From Bacteroidota bacterium (GTDB lineage: Bacteria; Bacteroidota; Bacteroidia; B-17B0; Aurantibacillaceae), in assembly GCA_013297775.1 (NCBI GenBank), contig JAAFIL010000001.1, positions 61,701-125,700 on the forward strand: a DNA stretch of 64,000 nt, given 5' to 3'. The position numbers and the translations under genes are program-made. Under the pieces are notes generated by a model. That model worked only from the letters and a program-made list of their open reading frames with translations, made no database searches and was not told the origin of the DNA. Every line of letters begins with the position of its first letter. Position 1 is the stretch's first letter. Of the stretch, positions 17,693 to 27,309 are shown piece by piece.

Positions 17693-18517
17693 TTACTTTT
17701 TAAGCTGAATAATTGCCCACCCATTTTTTGAATTGGTATAATCAAACGTAAAACCTAAGCTTGTAGCATGTTGTGTTAACTCTTCAACATCCGTATTAAA
17801 AAAGCCACTCAACAGTATATAGCCATTTATTTGTAAGCAATTGTAATAAGACTTCATGTCTTGTTTTAAAATATTTTTATTAATGTTAGCTAATATAATA
17901 TCAAACTGTGCGTGAGTGGGTAATAAACTGGCATCCCCTTTTTTCACAACCATACTCGACACTTTATTGACTTGACAATTTTCAATCGTATTTTCAACAC
18001 TCCACGCATCAATATCAATGGCTTGTACTTCACTAGCTCCCAATTTTTTGGCTAAAATAGCCAATACACCTGTGCCACATCCCATGTCTAATACCGTTTT
18101 GTCTTGCAGCTCTAATTCAAAAAGGGCTTTGCACATTTGCCAAGTAGTGTCGTGATGCCCCGTACCAAAACTCATTTTAGGTGTAATTTCGATGTTATAC
18201 TTTACTTGCGTTTGCAAAGGATGAAAGTGCGCCCGAATACATACTAAATTTTCAACCACAACAGGTTCAAAACTCGACTCCCAAGCGGCATTCCAGTTTT
18301 GGTCGGCTATTGTTTCGCTAAACCATTGAAAGGTAAAATCAGAAAAATGCAAGGCATTTACATCTAAATTTAAAGTGGCACTAGCTGGTAAATAGGCTAT
18401 AAATCCTGTTTCAGTAGCATCAAAACTTTCGAATGCTTCTTCGCCTAATAAAGCTATTAATATATCGCTACCCGGCTGAACTGGGGTAACCGTAAAATGA
18501 TACGCTAAATAACTCAT
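17693..18517 (-). CDS. prmA: Ribosomal protein L11 methyltransferase
   Basis: A 274-residue class I methyltransferase. An N-terminal substrate-recognition domain (about 1-110) precedes the Rossmann domain with VLDMGCGTGVLAILAKKLGA (about 141-160) and the post-I acidic AIDID. ILANINKNIL (about 208) is the PrmA-type catalytic motif, and SFGTGHHDTTW is characteristic. It methylates L11 amino groups. Its ATG overlaps the tpiA stop by 4 bp (ATGA), so translation is coupled. Confidence 0.94.
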   Translation of the reverse strand: MSYLAYHFTVTPVQPGSDILIALLGEEAFESFDATETGFIAYLPASATLNLDVNALHFSDFTFQWFSETIADQNWNAAWESSFEPVVVENLVCIRAHFHPLQTQVKYNIEITPKMSFGTGHHDTTWQMCKALFELELQDKTVLDMGCGTGVLAILAKKLGASEVQAIDIDAWSVENTIENCQVNKVSSMVVKKGDASLLPTHAQFDIILANINKNILKQDMKSYYNCLQINGYILLSGFFNTDVEELTQHATSLGFTFDYTNSKNGWAIIQLKK

Positions 18518-19275
18518 CCCGGAAGCGAATAAATGATTTTAACAAAGTCATTGGCTTTCAAAGAAGCCCCACCAATAAGCCCACCATCAATATCGGCGCA
18601 AGCTAATAACTCAGCGGCGTTTTGAGCATTGCAACTTCCTCCATACAAAATAGAGATACGTTGCGACAGGGCTGCTCCATACTGCTCGCTTATTAACTTA
18701 CGGATAAATGCGTGCATGGCTTGTGCTTGCGCTGGTGTAGCAGTTTCGCCTGTACCAATTGCCCAAACAGGTTCGTAGGCTATTGTTAATTGATGACGTT
18801 CGTTGTTACTTAGTGTATTTAAAACACTAAGCAATTGTTGACTTACCGTTTGCTCGTGTTGGTGGTTACGGCGTTGCTCTATACTTTCGCCCACGCATAA
18901 AATAACGTGTAAGCCTACTTGCATGGCTTGTTTCGTTTTTTCAATTAACACGCCTTCCGTTTCGTGATGATAAAGGCGGCGTTCGCTATGCCCCACTAGC
19001 ACGTAACTACAGCCCACCGATTTTAAAGCTGCCGCCGATACCTCGCCCGTGTAAGCCCCTTGTGCGTGTGCGCTACAATCTTGCGCTCCCCAACAAATAG
19101 ATGGGTTTAAAACAGAGGTGCCTAAAGTTGATAAAAAAGGAAAGGGTGGAATAAGCACTACTGTAACCGAAATTGGCGTTATAAGTTGGTCTTCGATGGC
19201 CGTTAACAACTCTTTAGCCTCTGCCAAAGTTTTATTCATCTTCCAATTACCGGCAATTATCTTTTTTCTTGACAT
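18514..19275 (-). CDS. tpiA: Triosephosphate isomerase
   Basis: A 253-residue TIM barrel interconverting dihydroxyacetone phosphate and glyceraldehyde-3-phosphate. It shows GNWKMN (Lys), GHSERR (catalytic His), AYEPVWAIGTG (catalytic Glu), YGGS and GGLIGGASL phosphate-binding loops. Located 3 bp after the ABC permease gene and overlapping prmA, so these three form one operon. Confidence 0.97.
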   Translation of the reverse strand: MSRKKIIAGNWKMNKTLAEAKELLTAIEDQLITPISVTVVLIPPFPFLSTLGTSVLNPSICWGAQDCSAHAQGAYTGEVSAAALKSVGCSYVLVGHSERRLYHHETEGVLIEKTKQAMQVGLHVILCVGESIEQRRNHQHEQTVSQQLLSVLNTLSNNERHQLTIAYEPVWAIGTGETATPAQAQAMHAFIRKLISEQYGAALSQRISILYGGSCNAQNAAELLACADIDGGLIGGASLKANDFVKIIYSLPG

Positions 19276-19278
19276 GAT

Positions 19279-20358
19279 TTATTTTACACGAACGCGTGGA
19301 TCTAACACCCCGTAAATTATATCTACAATGATACTAATAAATACGAAGATGGTGGCAAATATAAGCGTAGCTCCCATCACCACAGGTAAGTCGTTTTTGG
19401 TTAAGGCTTCAAACACTTCGTTGCCAATGCCTTTCCAACTAAAAATACGCTCCACAAAAACAGCACCAGCCATCAATCCAGCAAACCAGCCCGATATGGC
19501 CGTAATAACTGGATTAAGCGCATTTTTAAGAGCATGCTTAAAAATAACTTTCCGAAAACTTAAGCCCTTCGCTTTAGCGGTTCGTATATAATCTTGCGAC
19601 AACACATCCAATAAAGAACTGCGAGTTAATTGAATTACAATGGAAAGAGGACGAATGCCTAAAGTAATGGCAGGTAGGATAAGATTTTTTAATTTCATGA
19701 TTTCACCATCCCACACATCCATATCGTATAAGCTGCCCGATGGCGATAAACCCGTATATTTCGTAAGCACATAGCCAAATAACCAAGCTATAACTAACCC
19801 CACTAAAAAAGAAGGCGCCGACATGCCAAAGACCGTTGCATTCACAAAAATAAATTTATCAATGAACGAATTTTTTTTAGTGGCCGCTACGATGCCCAAC
19901 AAAATCCCCAAAAACGAAGCAATTAAAATGGAAGCAAAAGCCAATACAGCGGTTTCGGGAAGGGTATCGGCAATAATTTCGCTAACGTTTCGTTTCGTAA
20001 TGTAAGAGCGTCGTAAATAAGGGGTTTTTAAAACCAGTACTTTGTTTGGCCCAAAAGTAAAAAGCGGTATCCAATTGTATTTTTCAGGATTTAAAAATAA
20101 AAGATCTTTGTCGTTTTGATAAGTATGAACCGAAAGCGGCGATAAATCGTTGAGGTAATGACCATATTGCACTAAAATAGGCTTGTCAGTTCCCAAATCT
20201 CGGTGTATAGCCTCAACGGCTTCTTTGTTGGCACGTTGCCCTAACATAACGGTAGCGGGGTCTCCGGGCAATACATTAAATAAAAAGAAAATGGTTGTAA
20301 TAACCCCAAACAACACGACCAAGCCGTAACCTATTTTCTTTAAAATGTATTTAACCAC
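19279..20358 (-). CDS. ABC transporter permease, DppB/OppB family
   Basis: A 359-residue inner-membrane permease for peptide or nickel-type ABC importers. The N-terminus MVKYILKKIGYGLVVLFGVI and first helix are typical, and about 60-125 form an enlarged periplasmic insert. The cytoplasmic coupling helix is DYIRTAKAKGLSFRKVIFKH (about 245-265), and the C-terminus ILDPRVR-type ending (YGVLDPRVRVK) is typical. No partner permease, ATPase or binding protein is adjacent; instead it leads the tpiA-prmA operon. Confidence 0.92.
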   Translation of the reverse strand: MVKYILKKIGYGLVVLFGVITTIFFLFNVLPGDPATVMLGQRANKEAVEAIHRDLGTDKPILVQYGHYLNDLSPLSVHTYQNDKDLLFLNPEKYNWIPLFTFGPNKVLVLKTPYLRRSYITKRNVSEIIADTLPETAVLAFASILIASFLGILLGIVAATKKNSFIDKFIFVNATVFGMSAPSFLVGLVIAWLFGYVLTKYTGLSPSGSLYDMDVWDGEIMKLKNLILPAITLGIRPLSIVIQLTRSSLLDVLSQDYIRTAKAKGLSFRKVIFKHALKNALNPVITAISGWFAGLMAGAVFVERIFSWKGIGNEVFEALTKNDLPVVMGATLIFATIFVFISIIVDIIYGVLDPRVRVK

Positions 20359-20494
20359 TTGTTAAAAAGTACAGACCCCTAATTAACTAAATATATTTTT
20401 TATATGAAATACTTTTATTTATAGAATGTAATGCGGAAGTTTGTATATTATTATTTTATTCGCAAGTAATTAGACGTTTACCGTCTGTTTTTTT

Positions 20495-22921
20495 ATGAGT
20501 ATTAAAAGTGGCAAAAACTTTAACAGGCGCCAATTGCAGCACACTAAAAATAGTTTCGGCTATTTAGCTGTTTCGCTATTGGCTCTGCTTCTAATGTTAG
20601 TTAAACAGGTAATGCCCACTTCTAAAAATTGGATTCCATCCCCTACATTAGGAATGCTCTTTTTTTTATTAGGGCTTTCGAGTGCCTCTGCGCAAAAAGT
20701 TGGGTTGGTATTAAGTGGCGGGGGGGCCAGTGGTTTAGCCCATATTGGGGTACTAAAAGCCCTCGAAGAAAATAATATTCCGATAGACTATATCAGTGGC
20801 ACCAGTATTGGCGGCTTAATTGGAGCGTATTATGCGGCTGGGTTTACCCCCAAAGAAATTGAAGGTTTTGTAAAACAATCGTTATTTGTAAAAGTTACGC
20901 GAGGCGAAGTTCCCTTTCAAAATATGTTTTTACTAAAGCAAAGGCAAATGCACGCTGCCATGCTTACCTTTAAAATTAATCCCGGTAAAACCATTTTGCG
21001 TAACCTACCTGTAAATGTAATTAACTCGGTGCCTATTGATTACTACCTAATGGAAACATTTTGTGCAGCGGCATCAAAGTCGGGGTATATATTCGATAGT
21101 TTAATGGTGCCCTTTAGGTGTGTAGCGTCAGATGTGCAAAACAAACGCTTAAAAGTATTCAAGCAAGGCGATTTGGCAACGGCAGTTAGGGCCAGCATGA
21201 GTTACCCCTTCTTTTTACGACCCTTAGAAGTAGATAGCAGTTTGTTGTTTGATGGCGGGTTATACAATAATTTTACTACCGATGTTATGTATAAAGAATT
21301 TAGTCCCGATTTTATTATTGGCTCTAACGTTGCCGAGCGCACTTTGCCACCCGACGATGATGATTTATACTTGCAATTACGCAACATGTTAATGAACCAA
21401 ACTAATTTCGATCCTATATGCGAGAACGGTATTTTGTTGCAGCCTTGGAGCGATGTAAGTATCTTTAATTTTGAAGATGCACAGCGGCTAATAGATAGTG
21501 GTTATGTAGAAACCATTCGAAACATTAGTAAAATTAAACAACAAGTAACACGCTTAGTAAACCCACAAACACTTCAACAAAAACGAGAACAGTTTAGAAC
21601 CATAAATAATAGCGACATTGTGTTTAGTGCCTTAGACATTGAAGGCGTTAATTCATCACAAGCGAGTTATATTCAGAAGAGCTTGATTTATAAAAAAAAA
21701 ACATTCACCATGAAGCAGCTCAAGCGACGCTATTTTCGCTTAGCTTCCGACGAGTTAATAAAAAATACTTACCCAACCGCACGCTTTTTACCGAGTGATT
21801 CTACTTACCATTTAAAACTAAAAACCAAAGTTGAGAAACCCCTTTTTATTGATGTAGGGGCTTTGGTAAGTAACCGTCCTATCAGCGAAGCCTTTCTAGG
21901 GCTTCAATATAACAGGCTAGGACGCATTGGGTTTACGGCTTATCTAAATGGCTACATTGGTAAATTACACACCAGCACCCACGCGCATTTGCGTTTCGAT
22001 TTCCCCGGATGGTTGCCCTTTTACATTGAGCCTTCTTACACATTATCACGTTGGGATTATTTTAACAGTAGTATTTTATTTTATAATTTACAAAAACCTG
22101 CTTATCTATTACAAGCCGATCAATTCGGAGAAATTACACTAGGCACCCCTTTAGGAAATATTTCTAAACTAATGGTAAGCACAGGTATAAGTGAATGGCG
22201 AAACTCTTACTACCAAAACGATTTTTTTACCCGCCAAGATACAACAGATGTAACCTATTTTGATTACACCTATGCGCAAGCCAATTACCAATTAAACACC
22301 TTGAACCGAAAAATGTATGCAAACAAAGGTGCTTTTGTAAACGCACGGGTGCGCTACTTGCAAGGACGCGAAAGTTATTTCCCGGGCAGCACATCTAACG
22401 ATACCGTATCGTTTCGTAATTTTAGACGCCGACCTTGGTTTCAAGCAAAAATAACATTTGATAATTATTTACGCACATTTAAAGGCTTTACCATTGGGGC
22501 TTTTGGAGAGGGTGTGTTTTCTTCGCAAGGCTTTTTTAATAATTATTCGGCGTCTATTTTATCGGCGCCTGCCTTTAACCCTACTCCCGAAAGTCAAACT
22601 TTTTTTATTGACGATTACCGCGCGCACAATTATTTAGCGGGCGGCATTAAAGCCATTACCACCCCCTACAAAGGGATAGATATACGCTTAGAGGCATACG
22701 TGTTTCAGCCCATCACCAGCATCATACGCACCGAACAAAATAAACCCGAGTACAGTACCCCTTTTTTATATCGGCATTACATTGTATCGGGTACAGCCGT
22801 TTATAACACCGCTTTAGGACCCTTTAGCATTGGCGTTAATTACTACGATCAAAACCAAAATGCGTTTTCGTTTTTCTTTCATTTTGGATATATTTTATTT
22901 AACCGAAAATCTATTGACTAA
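20495..22921 (+). CDS. Patatin-like phospholipase with outer-membrane beta-barrel domain
   Basis: Up to 808 residues. The patatin domain (about 68-320) carries the oxyanion motif GGGASG (75-80), nucleophile Ser104 in GTSIG and the catalytic Asp in DGGLYNN (about 253), a complete Ser-Asp dyad. About 360-460 is POTRA-like, and about 470-808 is a surface-antigen/BamA-type barrel rich in alternating aromatic strands, ending in FGYILFNRKS. This matches PlpD-like type V exported lipases of Bacteroidota. The start is uncertain: the frame begins with ATG at 20495, but Met40 (20612) or Met54 gives a more typical signal peptide ending SASA-Q. A 5-bp hairpin with a T-run (20472-20494) sits right before the first ATG. 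Confidence 0.9.
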   Translation: MSIKSGKNFNRRQLQHTKNSFGYLAVSLLALLLMLVKQVMPTSKNWIPSPTLGMLFFLLGLSSASAQKVGLVLSGGGASGLAHIGVLKALEENNIPIDYISGTSIGGLIGAYYAAGFTPKEIEGFVKQSLFVKVTRGEVPFQNMFLLKQRQMHAAMLTFKINPGKTILRNLPVNVINSVPIDYYLMETFCAAASKSGYIFDSLMVPFRCVASDVQNKRLKVFKQGDLATAVRASMSYPFFLRPLEVDSSLLFDGGLYNNFTTDVMYKEFSPDFIIGSNVAERTLPPDDDDLYLQLRNMLMNQTNFDPICENGILLQPWSDVSIFNFEDAQRLIDSGYVETIRNISKIKQQVTRLVNPQTLQQKREQFRTINNSDIVFSALDIEGVNSSQASYIQKSLIYKKKTFTMKQLKRRYFRLASDELIKNTYPTARFLPSDSTYHLKLKTKVEKPLFIDVGALVSNRPISEAFLGLQYNRLGRIGFTAYLNGYIGKLHTSTHAHLRFDFPGWLPFYIEPSYTLSRWDYFNSSILFYNLQKPAYLLQADQFGEITLGTPLGNISKLMVSTGISEWRNSYYQNDFFTRQDTTDVTYFDYTYAQANYQLNTLNRKMYANKGAFVNARVRYLQGRESYFPGSTSNDTVSFRNFRRRPWFQAKITFDNYLRTFKGFTIGAFGEGVFSSQGFFNNYSASILSAPAFNPTPESQTFFIDDYRAHNYLAGGIKAITTPYKGIDIRLEAYVFQPITSIIRTEQNKPEYSTPFLYRHYIVSGTAVYNTALGPFSIGVNYYDQNQNAFSFFFHFGYILFNRKSID

Positions 22922-22932
22922 ATTTTTATACT

Positions 22933-23286
22933 ATGAGCAAAAGTGTTGAAGAATTTAATGCCTACCGTTCTAAAATGAACGAGGTCATTTTGGAAAAAGA
23001 TAATTTAGTGCTAAAGCGTTTGTTTAATCTGGACGCGAACACCTATGCCGAAGGTGCTTTGTCCGTTAAAACCAAAGAACTATTGGGCTTGGTTGCCAGC
23101 ATGGTATTGCGTTGCGACGATTGCATCAAATACCATTTAGGGAAATGTTTCGAGCAAGGGTGCAACACCACCGAAATTTACGAGGTATTTGCCGTAGCCA
23201 ACATTGTTGGTGGAACCATTGTAATACCACACACCCGAAGGGCTGCCGAATATTGGGAAGAATTGAATCAACTACCAAAAACTTAA
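22933..23286 (+). CDS. Carboxymuconolactone decarboxylase/AhpD-like protein
   Basis: A 117-residue all-helical protein. The CxxC pair with downstream His (RCDDCIKYHLGKCFEQG, residues about 58-74) is the AhpD-type redox site, and the family's E-xxE (TEIYEVFAVA) follows. Members act as peroxidase partners or gamma-carboxymuconolactone decarboxylases; the CxxC makes a redox role more likely. It starts 11 bp after the patatin gene, so it is probably co-transcribed with it. Confidence 0.88.
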   Translation: MSKSVEEFNAYRSKMNEVILEKDNLVLKRLFNLDANTYAEGALSVKTKELLGLVASMVLRCDDCIKYHLGKCFEQGCNTTEIYEVFAVANIVGGTIVIPHTRRAAEYWEELNQLPKT

Positions 23287-23297
23287 TTTTTATAATC

Positions 23298-23873
23298 CTA
23301 TTGGTTAGGCTTATTGATCATCAAGTAAGCCCGCCATTGTTTGTTCCAAGTTGTAAACGCATAAACCGACATGGCGGCAAACACCAAATATAACACGGCA
23401 TACAGAGGCATATTTTTATAAATATATAAAGCGCAGTAGGCAACATCAATCACAACCCAACATCCCCAATTTTCGAGCCATTTACGAGTCATCATGTAAG
23501 TGGTGGTTACACTTGCCGCAGTTAGCAAAGCATCGGCTATAATTAAATCGCCCCTAAAATATGCTAACACATAGTAATAAAGTAAACCCTGTAAAAACGT
23601 ACTAACAATAAGTGGCACTATGTACTTTACGTGCATTCGGCTTACAAAAAAACTTTGCGTTTGTTGATATTTCCAATAAACCCAACCATAAACACCCGAT
23701 GCAAAATAAAAAACTTGCAATGCCATATCGCCAAACAAACGCACCGAAAAAAAATCGAACAGACTGCTGAGTGTGGCAATTAAAGCAAACGGCCAACACC
23801 AAATAGATTGACGAATGGTTAAGAGAACACCAACGATTCCAAACACCAACGATATAAGCGAGAGTGCCGACAT
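23298..23873 (-). CDS. pnuC: PnuC/PnuT-type vitamin transporter
   Basis: A 191-residue inner-membrane protein with about seven hydrophobic segments and the PnuC tryptophan motifs (WCWPFALIA near residue 26, YGWVYWK near 62, RKWLENWGCWVVIDVAY near 130). PnuC takes up nicotinamide riboside; close relatives (PnuT) take up thiamine. The adjacent ThiE/TenI-like gene, whose stop shares a base with this start (TAATG), favours a thiamine-type substrate, by inference. Confidence 0.87.
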   Translation of the reverse strand: MSALSLISLVFGIVGVLLTIRQSIWCWPFALIATLSSLFDFFSVRLFGDMALQVFYFASGVYGWVYWKYQQTQSFFVSRMHVKYIVPLIVSTFLQGLLYYYVLAYFRGDLIIADALLTAASVTTTYMMTRKWLENWGCWVVIDVAYCALYIYKNMPLYAVLYLVFAAMSVYAFTTWNKQWRAYLMINKPNQ

Positions 23874-24505
23874 TATTCGACAACTAAACCGTTAGCTTCA
23901 TAACAGTTTACGAGATTCATAAATTGTTGGTAAGGACTTTCACCAGTCCAAATGTAGCCATTAAACACTAAGCCCGCCAAGCCAATCTCTTTGGCTAAAG
24001 GCACGCTATGCGTATTGCAACCGCCTCGCCCAACAATATTTTTGGTATTAGCGTTCAACGCCGCTTTTAACCCATCTTTATAAAAGCCATTAAAAAACTG
24101 ACCTGTTAGAGTATTAAACATGGTGCCTGTTAAATAATAATTAAACTGAAATTTTTCGGTATCGTAAATTTGAGAAATCAACCGATAAGAACGTGTTTTT
24201 AAAAAACTACCCATCCGAAAGCGCATGCGTTGCCTTAACAACCAATAGCGCCAACCACCCTTTAAGTGCGTGCTGGTGTAATGTACACCTTTCAGTTTAA
24301 GTTTTATAGCAAGGTGATGATGCGAATGAATAATAATACGGTTATGAAAATACGCAGGAATTTCTTGTATGTATTCGGCCATTTGATTGGTCGAGTACCG
24401 AGGCTTGCGTAAGTGCAAAGTCATTAATCCACTCTCAAACATTTTGGTAACAAAATCTGTTTCATCTGGAATGGTCTTAGAAGGCGTTATAACAATCAAT
24501 TTCAT
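23873..24505 (-). CDS. Thiamine phosphate synthase-like (ThiE/TenI) protein
   Basis: About 210 residues from the ATG at 24505. A longer in-frame version from 24586 would overlap the upstream gene by 68 bp and lacks family similarity, so it is rejected. The TIM barrel begins MKLIVITPSK, has LHLRKPRYS near residue 33 and GRGGCNTHS near 168. The loop that binds Mg-pyrophosphate in true ThiE (ND...DGVHLGQ-D) is IHSHHHLAIKLKLKGVHYTS, lacking the Asp ligands. It is thus more like TenI or a divergent relative than a proven synthase. It lies between GGGPS and PnuC genes in an operon. Confidence 0.72.
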   Translation of the reverse strand: MKLIVITPSKTIPDETDFVTKMFESGLMTLHLRKPRYSTNQMAEYIQEIPAYFHNRIIIHSHHHLAIKLKLKGVHYTSTHLKGGWRYWLLRQRMRFRMGSFLKTRSYRLISQIYDTEKFQFNYYLTGTMFNTLTGQFFNGFYKDGLKAALNANTKNIVGRGGCNTHSVPLAKEIGLAGLVFNGYIWTGESPYQQFMNLVNCYEANGLVVE

Positions 24506-24518
24506 TTGAGAATCAATT

Positions 24519-25226
24519 TCATTTGGGATTAAAAATAACAGAAATATTGAATAACAGGTCTGGATTTTTTTCCAAAGCATTCCCAATCACTATTAAATTA
24601 GCCCCCGCTTCCTTTATTTTTTTTGCCTTTTGCAAACTGTTAATGCCACCGCCAACAATAAGTGGCAACTCTATTTCTTTACGCATGCGTTGTATTAATG
24701 CAGTTGATATATTTTTACTAGCGCCACTTCCTGCCTCCAAATAAATAGCTTTAAAGCCCAATTGCTGCGCAGCAAGTGCCGTATTAAGTATTTCTTTAGG
24801 CTGCGTAAGCGCTTGGGTTTGTGTTACTTTTTGTGTCGTAGATTCTGCGCCACCTCCAATTAATAAATAAGCCGTTGACAAAAACGGTAATTGCATTTTT
24901 TTTATCTTAGGAGCGGCTCTAACGTGCTTGGCTATTAAGTATTCGGGATTGCGACCACTTAGCAAAGACAATAACAATAACCCATCGGCATGTGCACTCA
25001 ACTGGTGCTCGTTCCCTGGAAAAAGAATAACAGGAATAGTGCTTTGTTTTTTAATGGCTTTTACCACGCTGTTAACACTTCGTTTTAAAGAACCCGAACC
25101 GCCCACTAAAAAACAATCTATGCGGCATGTATTAGCAATGGCAATGAGGCGTGAGTCAAACTTATCAGGGTCTATTAAAACGGCTAATTGGCACGTATTT
25201 TTTTTTATAAACGATTCTAAACGCAT
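24519..25226 (-). CDS. Geranylgeranylglyceryl/heptaprenylglyceryl phosphate synthase family protein
   Basis: A 235-residue PcrB/GGGPS-type TIM barrel joining a polyprenyl diphosphate to sn-glycerol-1-phosphate. It shows AVLIDPDKF (residues 15-23), FLVGGSGS, PVILFPGNEHQLS, AIYLEAGSGA (about 167) and LPLIVGGGINS (about 190), all family hallmarks. Bacteroidota members of this group form ether-lipid precursors; chain length cannot be read here. Located 5 bp after the phosphopantetheinyl transferase gene. Confidence 0.92.
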   Translation of the reverse strand: MRLESFIKKNTCQLAVLIDPDKFDSRLIAIANTCRIDCFLVGGSGSLKRSVNSVVKAIKKQSTIPVILFPGNEHQLSAHADGLLLLSLLSGRNPEYLIAKHVRAAPKIKKMQLPFLSTAYLLIGGGAESTTQKVTQTQALTQPKEILNTALAAQQLGFKAIYLEAGSGASKNISTALIQRMRKEIELPLIVGGGINSLQKAKKIKEAGANLIVIGNALEKNPDLLFNISVIFNPK

Positions 25227-25231
25227 CTCTC

Positions 25232-25807
25232 TTACTCCTCGTCAACCACATAAACTAAAATGTAGTCGTCTAATTTTTTGTAGTGAAGTTTATAAATTCT
25301 CTCGCAGGTTGGGGCGTTTATCTCAACGGTTAAATCTTGTAAATTAGACCATGGTGGCCTTACAAAAAGATGAGCCGCAAAATCAAGATTTTTTTTACCA
25401 TACGCTTTATAGGTTGCCTCTTTAGCGGCCCAATAAAGCGTTAAAAGAGCTGCATCTGTGCCACAGTAAGCTAATTCGGGGGTACTCAAAAATTTATGCC
25501 GTATATCTATTACTTTATCTCGAATTTTTTCAATATCAATTCCGATAGATAAACGTTGGTGCATCATAACAGCTAACTTATCAAACGAATGTGAGATGGA
25601 TAAGTGGGGCGCATTGGGCATTTCGATATAAGGCTTTCGAAACGCATCGTAAGTAAGCTTTGGTTTAGTTCCTAAAATAACTTCTAATAAATGGAGCGTT
25701 CCCTCTTTTTCAGCGAGGCGTTTATCCGCTATGCCTTGCTGTTGCTTAAAAAGTCCCAAATCTAACAGTGCTAAGGTGTAATTTTCGTGTATATAACTAA
25801 TAATCAA
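25232..25807 (-). CDS. 4'-phosphopantetheinyl transferase superfamily protein (Sfp type)
   Basis: A 191-residue protein with the Sfp-type motifs LSISHSFD (about 78), GIDIEKIRDKV (about 100; Mg-binding D-x-E) and WAAKEATYKAYG (about 138). It transfers 4'-phosphopantetheine from CoA to acyl carrier proteins. First gene of the operon with GGGPS, ThiE-like and PnuC; divergent from ahcY across a 79-bp gap. Confidence 0.92.
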   Translation of the reverse strand: MIISYIHENYTLALLDLGLFKQQQGIADKRLAEKEGTLHLLEVILGTKPKLTYDAFRKPYIEMPNAPHLSISHSFDKLAVMMHQRLSIGIDIEKIRDKVIDIRHKFLSTPELAYCGTDAALLTLYWAAKEATYKAYGKKNLDFAAHLFVRPPWSNLQDLTVEINAPTCERIYKLHYKKLDDYILVYVVDEE

Positions 25808-25819
25808 AGTTTTATTTAT

Positions 25820-25850
25820 TTGAGTTTTACAAAGGTAAGCCGTATCTTTG
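25820..25850 (+). promoter_or_regulatory. Promoter of ahcY
   Basis: TTG (25820-25822), a 20-bp spacer and TATCTTTG (25843-25850), a perfect TAnnTTTG box. It overlaps the upstream in-frame TTG (25848), so transcription starts after that codon and supports the ATG at 25887. Confidence 0.75.
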
Positions 25851-25886
25851 TGCGCTAAATTTTGTCAAACTTTAAAAATACATAAA

Positions 25887-27203
25887 ATGTCAACTGCAAC
25901 AAAAAATTACATTAAGTACAAAGTAAAAGATATTTCCTCAGCAGAATGGGGACGTAAAGAAATTAAACTGGCAGAAGAAGAAATGCCAGGTTTAATGGCT
26001 TTGCGTAAAGAGTACGGTGCATCAAAACCTTTGAAAGGTGCGCGCATTGCGGGTTGTTTACACATGACCATTCAAACGGCCGTATTAATTGAAACCTTAA
26101 CCGAACTAGGTGCCGAAGTTACTTGGAGTTCGTGTAACATTTTCTCGACTCAAGATCACGCGGCGGCGGCTATTGCGGCGGCTGGTATTCAAGTATATGC
26201 TTGGAAAGGGATGACCGCCGAAGAATTTGATTGGTGCATTGAACAAACTTTATTTTTTGGCGAAAATCAAGAACCATTAAATATGATTTTAGATGATGGT
26301 GGCGATTTAACAAACATGGTATTCGATAAATACCCAGAGTTAGCCGCTGGCATCAGAGGTCTATCAGAAGAAACCACAACGGGCGTTCACCGTTTATACG
26401 AGCGTATGAAAAATGGTACTTTATTATTGCCAGCTATCAACGTAAACGACTCGGTTACCAAATCTAAATTCGATAATAAATACGGTTGCCGCGAAAGTTT
26501 GGTAGATGCCATTCGCCGTGCAACAGATATTATGATGGCTGGTAAAGTAGCCGTAGTAGCAGGTTATGGCGATGTTGGAAAAGGTTCGGCTCAATCTTTA
26601 TCTTCGCAAGGCGTACGTGTTATTGTAACCGAAATAGATCCTATTTGTGCATTGCAAGCAGCTATGGACGGGTATCAAGTTATTAAAATGGATAATGCCA
26701 TCAAGTTAGCCGACATCATTGTTACAACTACTGGTAATAAAGACATCGTAGTTGGTCGTCATTTCGAGAACATGAAACACGGTGCCATTGTGTGTAACAT
26801 TGGCCACTTCGACACAGAAATTGATATAGCTTGGTTAAACAAAACACACGGGCATACAAAAGATACCATTAAGCCACAAGTAGATAAATATACCATTAAC
26901 GGGAAAGATATTATTTTATTGGCCGAAGGCCGTTTAGTTAACTTAGGTTGTGCAACTGGTCATCCAAGTTTTGTAATGAGTAATTCATTTACTAATCAAA
27001 CCTTAGCACAGTTAGAGTTGTGGTTACACCCTGAGCGTTACGAGAAAAAAGTTTACACTTTACCTAAACACTTAGATGAAAAAGTAGCTGCTTTACATTT
27101 AGAAAAAATTGGTGTAGAATTAGATGTATTAAATTCGGAACAAGCGGATTATATTGGCGTAAATGTAAAAGGTCCATTTAAACCAGAGCATTACCGTTAT
27201 TAA
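25887..27203 (+). CDS. ahcY: Adenosylhomocysteinase
   Basis: 438 residues from the ATG at 25887 (start set by the promoter; a TTG 39 bp upstream lies within the -7 box). It hydrolyses S-adenosylhomocysteine to adenosine and homocysteine, using NAD. Visible are [13 protein letters not shown] (substrate), VFDKYPEL, the NAD-binding [13 protein letters not shown] (about 223-236), [15 protein letters not shown] [15 protein letters not shown], and the tail [10 protein letters not shown] that reaches the neighbouring subunit. It recycles the by-product of the many methyltransferases nearby. It has its own promoter and terminator. Confidence 0.97.
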   Translation: MSTATKNYIKYKVKDISSAEWGRKEIKLAEEEMPGLMALRKEYGASKPLKGARIAGCLHMTIQTAVLIETLTELGAEVTWSSCNIFSTQDHAAAAIAAAGIQVYAWKGMTAEEFDWCIEQTLFFGENQEPLNMILDDGGDLTNMVFDKYPELAAGIRGLSEETTTGVHRLYERMKNGTLLLPAINVNDSVTKSKFDNKYGCRESLVDAIRRATDIMMAGKVAVVAGYGDVGKGSAQSLSSQGVRVIVTEIDPICALQAAMDGYQVIKMDNAIKLADIIVTTTGNKDIVVGRHFENMKHGAIVCNIGHFDTEIDIAWLNKTHGHTKDTIKPQVDKYTINGKDIILLAEGRLVNLGCATGHPSFVMSNSFTNQTLAQLELWLHPERYEKKVYTLPKHLDEKVAALHLEKIGVELDVLNSEQADYIGVNVKGPFKPEHYRY

Positions 27204-27222
27204 TACCTAGCTCTTTAATTTT

Positions 27223-27266
27223 TAAAACCCTTTCCAATACTTACAAGTTGGAAAGGGTTTTTTTGT
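27223..27266 (+). terminator. Rho-independent terminator of ahcY
   Basis: A stem AAACCCTTTCCAA/TTGGAAAGGGTTT with a 10-base loop and a T-run, 20 bp after the ahcY stop. Confidence 0.93.
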
Positions 27267-27309
27267 TTTACAAGAGTTACAGTACCTAGCTTGCTTTCCA
27301 TATAACTTA

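Noticed and set aside
24506..24586. N-terminal extension of the ThiE-like gene
   Set aside because: It overlaps the end of the GGGPS gene by 68 bp and has no match to ThiE; ATG at 24505 fits operon spacing.
25848..25886. TTG-initiated extension of ahcY
   Set aside because: The TTG lies inside the TATCTTTG -7 box, upstream of the expected transcription start.
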